This document shows positions 59,844 to 64,000 of a stretch of 64,000 bases of DNA, piece after piece. The DNA comes from 20CM-2-55-15 sp964633285. Its GTDB lineage: Bacteria > Acidobacteriota > Terriglobia > 20CM-2-55-15. The stretch is from NCBI GenBank assembly GCA_964633285.1, contig CAZWGA010000019.1:1-64000 (forward strand), read 5' to 3'. How positions within the stretch are numbered: position 1 is the first letter of the stretch; the number at the start of each line of letters is the position of its first letter. The translations under genes were made by a program, and so were the position numbers. Below the pieces are notes generated by a model, which saw only the letters and a list, made by a program, of their open reading frames with translations, did not search any database and had not been told where the DNA came from.

Positions 59844-61505
59844 TTATTCCTTCTCCCGCAGTTTCTCAATCAGCCTTCTTTCCTTGGCCAGAATCTGTTC
59901 CTCGGTTCCGCGCCGCGCAATGGCGTAGTCTTTTGTATCCACCAGCATGAAGGACGCAATCAGCGGGAACTTCTCCCGGACCAACCGGTACTTCTCCTGT
60001 TCGATGAATCGATAATCGGGATGGCCTTGCGAGATCGTCCTCAACTCGGTCTCCCAGAATAACTGCCTGAAGTTTTGCCACTGATAGAAACGCATCCTGA
60101 ATGCAAGCGGAACGACATACTGGGCAAGATCGGGATTCATGGGCTCGATCTTCCGGAACAATCTGTCCGCGCGCTCCAGTGCCTCTTCAAATTCCGCGGC
60201 GAGGCCGGCCTGTAGAAGTTCAGGAGGAACGTTGTAGCCATGGAAGGTCGAAAAATTTTGCCGTTCCTGAGTCATCATGCGATGCCGATGCAGATCGCGA
60301 TATGAACCGATGTCCATCACGATTTCGAACCGCAGGTATCCGTTCTCGAAAGCCCGCCCGACCTTCTGCCAGCGCGCCGATCGCTTGAACAGATATCGTT
60401 CGAAGATCTCGCGCTTCTGCGTTTCGTCGAACGCTTTGGCCCTTCCAAGGGCCTGTTCCCAGCCGATATGCGCCTGTTGAAAGATAATTCCGGCAAGGAT
60501 TTTCGTTTCCGATTCCGGATCGAATTCCACCAGCCGGACTTCGGCGCCGGACACGGCGGCGGGATCGATCTCACCCAGAGATTCACGGACGGCGCGGTAG
60601 CGTTCATTCAGGTAAGTCTGGTAGTCCTTCGATTTTTCATCGCTCACGCGAAGCAACAGCGAAGGAATTTCGCTGTCGAGTTCACGTTTGATTTCGCGCG
60701 AAAACCATCGCAGTTCGCCGAGCGGATGGCGGCCGGTTCGATTGATCAGATATTCGAATGCCTGAGCATTGCCGCGAAATGCGGCCTGGCCGACTGTTGC
60801 CATGGGAAGCAAGCCGCGCAGCGTATCGAACGCTTTCTTTTCGAGAATGGAGTCCTTCTCGTCAAAAGTTTTTTTCAGCCACCCCTGCAGCGGTGAAAGC
60901 AGTGCCAGATAGGTATCGAACAAATGATCCAGCGTGTTTCGATATTCGGCCAGGAGTCCCATCCGCTCCAGATCCGGCTTCGGTATGTAGTAGAGGTAAC
61001 GCCCGCCGGCCTTCAATCCAAAATTGACATAGCGAGTGGACTTTTCAATCGGCTCGAGGCCTACTCGCTGATCCTCGATAAACTTCATCGCGACCTGAGA
61101 GATTCCCCAGACAATGACGTGGGTTCCGGTAATCTGCGCAATCGAATCGTCACCGTATTGGGAAAGCCACTTGGAGTAGAACGCCTGCGCACGCTGATTA
61201 TTCAGAATGTTTTTGAAACCGTGCTCCTTGAGGAATTGCACGGTGGTTTCCAGTTCCGCCGCCAGGTTTCTGTCGTCGCCATTGACGATCGGATAAATGT
61301 ATTCCTTCAGGAGAACTTCGAACAACGAACCGGTCGCGCGGCTGGCGCGCGAGCACAGCGCGCCGGTAATTTCAGGAGGCAGGTTGCGAAGCACGGAAAT
61401 GATACCGTCGGGATTGCTGGCGAATGCTGCAAGAAAATGCCTGTCGCGATCAGACCAATCGCCGGGAGAGAAATCCGGCCTGTATTCGTCTAGAATTTCC
61501 TGCAT
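59844..61505 (-). CDS. Double-length ThyX-like (flavin-dependent thymidylate synthase family) protein
   Basis: A 553-residue protein with two tandem ThyX-type domains. The N-domain (about 20-290) keeps IEDQRVGLEPIEKSTRYVNF but lacks the RHR sequence; the C-domain (about 300-545) has RDLHRHRMMTQERQNFST, where RHR is present. Canonical ThyX is 220-260 residues and forms a tetramer with sites shared between chains. Here one chain may supply both halves of the site, or one half may be degenerate. If active, it methylates dUMP using FAD, NADPH and methylene-THF. ATG 61505 preferred; an ATG at 61550 is in frame. Confidence 0.8.
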   Translation of the reverse strand: MQEILDEYRPDFSPGDWSDRDRHFLAAFASNPDGIISVLRNLPPEITGALCSRASRATGSLFEVLLKEYIYPIVNGDDRNLAAELETTVQFLKEHGFKNILNNQRAQAFYSKWLSQYGDDSIAQITGTHVIVWGISQVAMKFIEDQRVGLEPIEKSTRYVNFGLKAGGRYLYYIPKPDLERMGLLAEYRNTLDHLFDTYLALLSPLQGWLKKTFDEKDSILEKKAFDTLRGLLPMATVGQAAFRGNAQAFEYLINRTGRHPLGELRWFSREIKRELDSEIPSLLLRVSDEKSKDYQTYLNERYRAVRESLGEIDPAAVSGAEVRLVEFDPESETKILAGIIFQQAHIGWEQALGRAKAFDETQKREIFERYLFKRSARWQKVGRAFENGYLRFEIVMDIGSYRDLHRHRMMTQERQNFSTFHGYNVPPELLQAGLAAEFEEALERADRLFRKIEPMNPDLAQYVVPLAFRMRFYQWQNFRQLFWETELRTISQGHPDYRFIEQEKYRLVREKFPLIASFMLVDTKDYAIARRGTEEQILAKERRLIEKLREKE

Positions 61506-61647
61506 GTCTAAGGAGCCTACGTTTATACAGGGACTCGTGGGGTCCGCCATTCCGCTCGCCGCCGCGATCGCCGTCGTTCTGATCGCTACAGCGCTCGTCT
61601 ATACATTCTGGTTCGGAGTGGGATGGTTCACGAAATGGTTATTTTGA
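61504..61647 (+). CDS. Possible small single-helix membrane protein
   Basis: A 47-residue frame filling the gap between the ThyX-like start and the ligD end on the opposite strand. It starts MSKEPTFIQG, then a 28-residue hydrophobic helix (AAAIAVVLIATALVYTFWF) and ends WFTKWLF. Its ATG overlaps the ThyX-like ATG head to head within CATG. No ribosome site is seen, so this may be chance. Confidence 0.35.
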   Translation: MSKEPTFIQGLVGSAIPLAAAIAVVLIATALVYTFWFGVGWFTKWLF

Positions 61648-64000
61648 TTTTCGCTTTCTCAACACTTTCAGAAAATTTGAAATGTCCTGCCTGTCGGTCA
61701 ACGCTTTTTCAAACAGATCGCCAAACCTCTCCAGCCGTTCAAATATGGTCTTGATCGTGAATGCATTCGGATCGATCGGCCTGCTGAATTCCCTCCATTC
61801 CAGAGGAGTTGAAACCGGCGCGTGCGGCCGGGGCCGCGGCGAGTAGACAGACGCGACTGTCTTGCCGCGGATATTTTGCAGATAGTCCACATAAACGTGA
61901 TGGGCTTTGCGCTTTCTGACAACACGCTCGATCGTTGCATATTCCGGAAGCCGTTGCACCACGATGGATGCAACGGCTTCCGCAAAAATGCGGACATCTT
62001 CGTAGGTGAACGTGTTTTCAAGCACCGGTAGTTGAACGTGAATGCCGGTCGCGCCCGAAGTCTTCGGGTATGACCGCAGCCCAAGCTCATCCAGCGTTTC
62101 CTTTACCACGATCGCGACCTGCTGCACTGTCGAATAAGGAGCTTCAACGGGATCGAGGTCGAAGACCAGGAAGTCCGCGTAATCGAGATGTTGAATACGC
62201 GACATCCACGGGTTTTGCTGAATGTTGCCGGTGTTGGCGATGTAAAGCAATTGATCGCGATCAGCGCCGACGAAATATCGAATGGACCGCTCGACATCTT
62301 CAGACCATATCGCCTCTGTGCGAATCCATGCTGGAGTGTGGTCCGGCGCGTCCTTTTGATAGAACGACTGACCGTTGATGCCGTTCGGAAAGCGCTCAAA
62401 GACGAGCGGACGGTCCTGGAGATGAGGAATGATATAAGGAGAAATCCTGTCGTAATACTCGACAAGATCGCCCTTGGTGTAACCGTCGTCAGGCCAGAAA
62501 ACTTTTTTGAGATTGGTGAACTCGATTTTGTGATCGGAACGCGGTAATTCAGGGACAGACACCAAATTCCGGGGTACGAATTTGGTGTCTGTCCCTGAAT
62601 TACCCCCTGGAATCGAATCCTCAAGACGGCAATCCTTCGGATCGACGTCGTCCCGGAAACCTTGAAACACTGGCGCTCGCAGCTTTTTATCCGACGTCCA
62701 TTCATTGAAGCGCACTTCGCAAACAAGCTCCGGACGCACCCACGTGGCTTTGCGGACTTCAGCCGGCACTTCCTTGAATGGACACGTCCGTATAACGAGC
62801 GCTTTCAATTCCTTCGATGTTTCCACCAGAGTTCGGTCGTCGAATCCGCCGCCTGCGCGGCCGACGTAAATCAAATCGCCGTTCCTGTAGAGCCCGATGA
62901 GAAGGGCGCCAAAGTATTTTCGCGATCCTTCGGGCGGAGTGAAGCCGCCGACAACGAAATGATCGGTGTGCTGCGTCTTCATCTTCAGCCAGTGCTTCGA
63001 TCGGGCCTGCTGGTACGAACTCGACTTGTGTTTTGCGACGATGCCTTCGAGACCGTGCTTGGCGACGGCGTTGAAGAAATCAATGCCGTGACTCTCCACG
63101 TGATCCACAAAACGAATCCAGCCGTCATTGCCGGAAATGAGTTTTCGCAGGACAGCCTTTCGTTCCTCAAGAGGAAACTTCATGAGGTCGTAACCATTGA
63201 GATAAAGAAGGTCGAACGCGTAGAAATAAACCGGAATCTGCGCGTCGGCCGCATCGATGTCCTTTGCGCGAGACAGATGAATTCGCGGTTGAAGAAGCTC
63301 GAACTTCGAGTGACCCCTGCCGTCGAGGGCGACGATCTCCCCATCCAGGATCGCAGTCTCCACCGGGAGCCCTTGGAAGGCCTTCGCCAGAGTGGGAAAG
63401 CGATGGGCCAGTTTTTTTGCATTGCGAGTCCACATGTCGACATCGGCGCCGTTCTTTACGGCAATCGCCCGCATGCCATCCAGTTTCAATTCGAACAGCC
63501 AGTCTTCGTTGTTGAACGGCTTCTCGACAAGCGTCGCCAGCATCGGCTGAACGATTCGCGGAAACGGAGACCGTCCCGCTTTTTTCATGCCGTGTTTTTC
63601 GAGTTCGCGTTCGATGGGAGTAACCCACTGCTTGCTTCCCGAGTCCTCACCCATGTCGTCCACAAGTTTTCCGGAGACGACGGATTCCGGCCGCGATTCC
63701 GTGATGTTGACGTCCGGTGATGCATGCGCGTCGCGAACCTTGAAGAAAATCCATTGCCGCGGTTCACGGCTGCCCCGGACAAGAACCCACTCCCCTTTGA
63801 GCTTCCGGCCGTGCAACACGAAATGCAGTTTGCCTTTCTTCCAGCCTTTCTCAGGAGTGTCGGGATCCACCATCTCGTATGTGCCCTTGTCCCAGATGAT
63901 CACCTTTCCTGCGCCGTAGTTTTTGGGCGGGATGACTCCTTCAAAGTCACCGTAATCGATCGGATGGTCTTCGGTTTCAGCAGCCAGGCGTTTTTCTGCG
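61639..64000 (-). CDS. ligD: DNA ligase D (LigD), order PE-ligase-polymerase; 5' end beyond window
   Basis: A multifunctional end-joining enzyme, at least 787 codons visible and still open at the window edge. From the N-terminus: phosphoesterase domain (EDHPIDYGDFEGVIPPKNYG, VIIWDKGTYE), ATP-dependent ligase (nucleotidyl Lys in FELKLDGMRAIA, IDAADAQIPVYFYAFDLLYL), then polymerase/primase (FWPDDGYTKGDLVEYYD, QLLYIANTGNIQQNPW, FLVFDLDPVEAP with the catalytic Asp pair). It works with Ku in NHEJ; no ku gene is in the window. A palindrome is inserted in frame between ligase and polymerase domains at 62543-62604. Confidence 0.95.
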   Translation of the reverse strand, partial: AEKRLAAETEDHPIDYGDFEGVIPPKNYGAGKVIIWDKGTYEMVDPDTPEKGWKKGKLHFVLHGRKLKGEWVLVRGSREPRQWIFFKVRDAHASPDVNITESRPESVVSGKLVDDMGEDSGSKQWVTPIERELEKHGMKKAGRSPFPRIVQPMLATLVEKPFNNEDWLFELKLDGMRAIAVKNGADVDMWTRNAKKLAHRFPTLAKAFQGLPVETAILDGEIVALDGRGHSKFELLQPRIHLSRAKDIDAADAQIPVYFYAFDLLYLNGYDLMKFPLEERKAVLRKLISGNDGWIRFVDHVESHGIDFFNAVAKHGLEGIVAKHKSSSYQQARSKHWLKMKTQHTDHFVVGGFTPPEGSRKYFGALLIGLYRNGDLIYVGRAGGGFDDRTLVETSKELKALVIRTCPFKEVPAEVRKATWVRPELVCEVRFNEWTSDKKLRAPVFQGFRDDVDPKDCRLEDSIPGGNSGTDTKFVPRNLVSVPELPRSDHKIEFTNLKKVFWPDDGYTKGDLVEYYDRISPYIIPHLQDRPLVFERFPNGINGQSFYQKDAPDHTPAWIRTEAIWSEDVERSIRYFVGADRDQLLYIANTGNIQQNPWMSRIQHLDYADFLVFDLDPVEAPYSTVQQVAIVVKETLDELGLRSYPKTSGATGIHVQLPVLENTFTYEDVRIFAEAVASIVVQRLPEYATIERVVRKRKAHHVYVDYLQNIRGKTVASVYSPRPRPHAPVSTPLEWREFSRPIDPNAFTIKTIFERLERFGDLFEKALTDRQDISNFLKVLRKRKSK
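62543..62604. repeat. Perfect 27-bp inverted repeat inside ligD (family A)
   Basis: Arms 62543-62569 and 62578-62604 with an 8-nt loop, no mismatch. Sequence GGTAATTCAGGGACAGACACC is the same design as the other family A elements. It encodes about TDTKFVPRNLVSVPEL on the minus strand, at the ligase-polymerase junction, and the reading frame is open across it. Confidence 0.85.

Noticed and set aside
62662..63720. 352-codon plus-strand frame opposite ligD
   Set aside because: Antisense of the ligase and phosphoesterase domains; no independent support.
1..64000. tRNA or rRNA genes
   Set aside because: No cloverleaf with a GGTTCRANYCC-type T arm in a free gap, and no rRNA-like stretch, was seen in the intergenic regions.

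Overview
This window looks like a piece of chromosome from an uncultured bacterium, most likely an acidobacterium. The evidence is indirect: moderately high GC, dense gene packing with many 4-bp overlaps, late hopanoid-modification genes, a TonB receptor/YfiR/CHASE-type kinase set, several large hybrid histidine kinases, a BlaI-M56 pair and a zinc-ribbon rhomboid protease. No rRNA, tRNA, CRISPR array, prophage or transposase gene was found. The phylum assignment is inference; the cell is a Gram-negative diderm (TolC, OmpA and TonB-receptor proteins).

Layout. 1-6.8 kb: a MetR-like LysR regulator, a glycosyltransferase and methyltransferase, a membrane glycosyltransferase, and a gluconate kinase/6-phosphogluconate dehydrogenase pair. 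6.9-19 kb: a histidine kinase, a rhomboid protease, an RRM protein with a small zinc protein, EttA, two STAS proteins (one with an inserted zinc ribbon), MoxR, GDPD, a secreted repeat protein, EF-P and a sulfatase. 19-25 kb: assimilatory APS reductase, then a tightly overlapped operon (hybrid kinase, quinone oxidoreductase, aromatic-acid-type MFS carrier, amidohydrolase) that suggests regulated use of an aromatic compound. 25-36 kb: an esterase, an OmpA protein, asparagine synthase, a GT39 enzyme, an HpnI-like transferase, a GAF-HK-REC-REC kinase and an HtrA protease.

36-39.2 kb is the most distinctive locus. It holds a BlaI repressor with a dyad operator, an M56 (BlaR1-type) protease whose extracytoplasmic part is a tandem 29-residue 'MRIHGV' repeat array, and a secreted protein built of the same repeat. 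39-44.2 kb: an acetyltransferase and a CHASE-HAMP hybrid kinase plus YfiR, divergent from a TonB receptor. 44.2-49.5 kb: a hopanoid side-chain operon (hpnJ, two small EamA/SMR-like membrane proteins, hpnI, hpnK, a polyprenyl-type GT2). 49.6-54.2 kb: a MacA/permease/TolC export operon with a TPR protein but no ATPase. 54.2-64 kb: PepA, a domain-permuted aconitase-family enzyme, a tiny Gly/His-tailed peptide, QueD, a cytosolic BtuF-like protein, a TPR protein, a double-length ThyX-like protein and LigD (running off the window end).

A second theme is a set of long, near-perfect dispersed palindromes (8.2, 18.5, 27.5, 36.1, 62.5 kb) and a separate repeat family (4.5, 27.5, 47.2 kb). Most sit at gene ends where they can act as terminators. 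One supplies the stop codons of two convergent genes, one contains the other repeat family nested inside it, and one lies in frame inside ligD between two catalytic domains.
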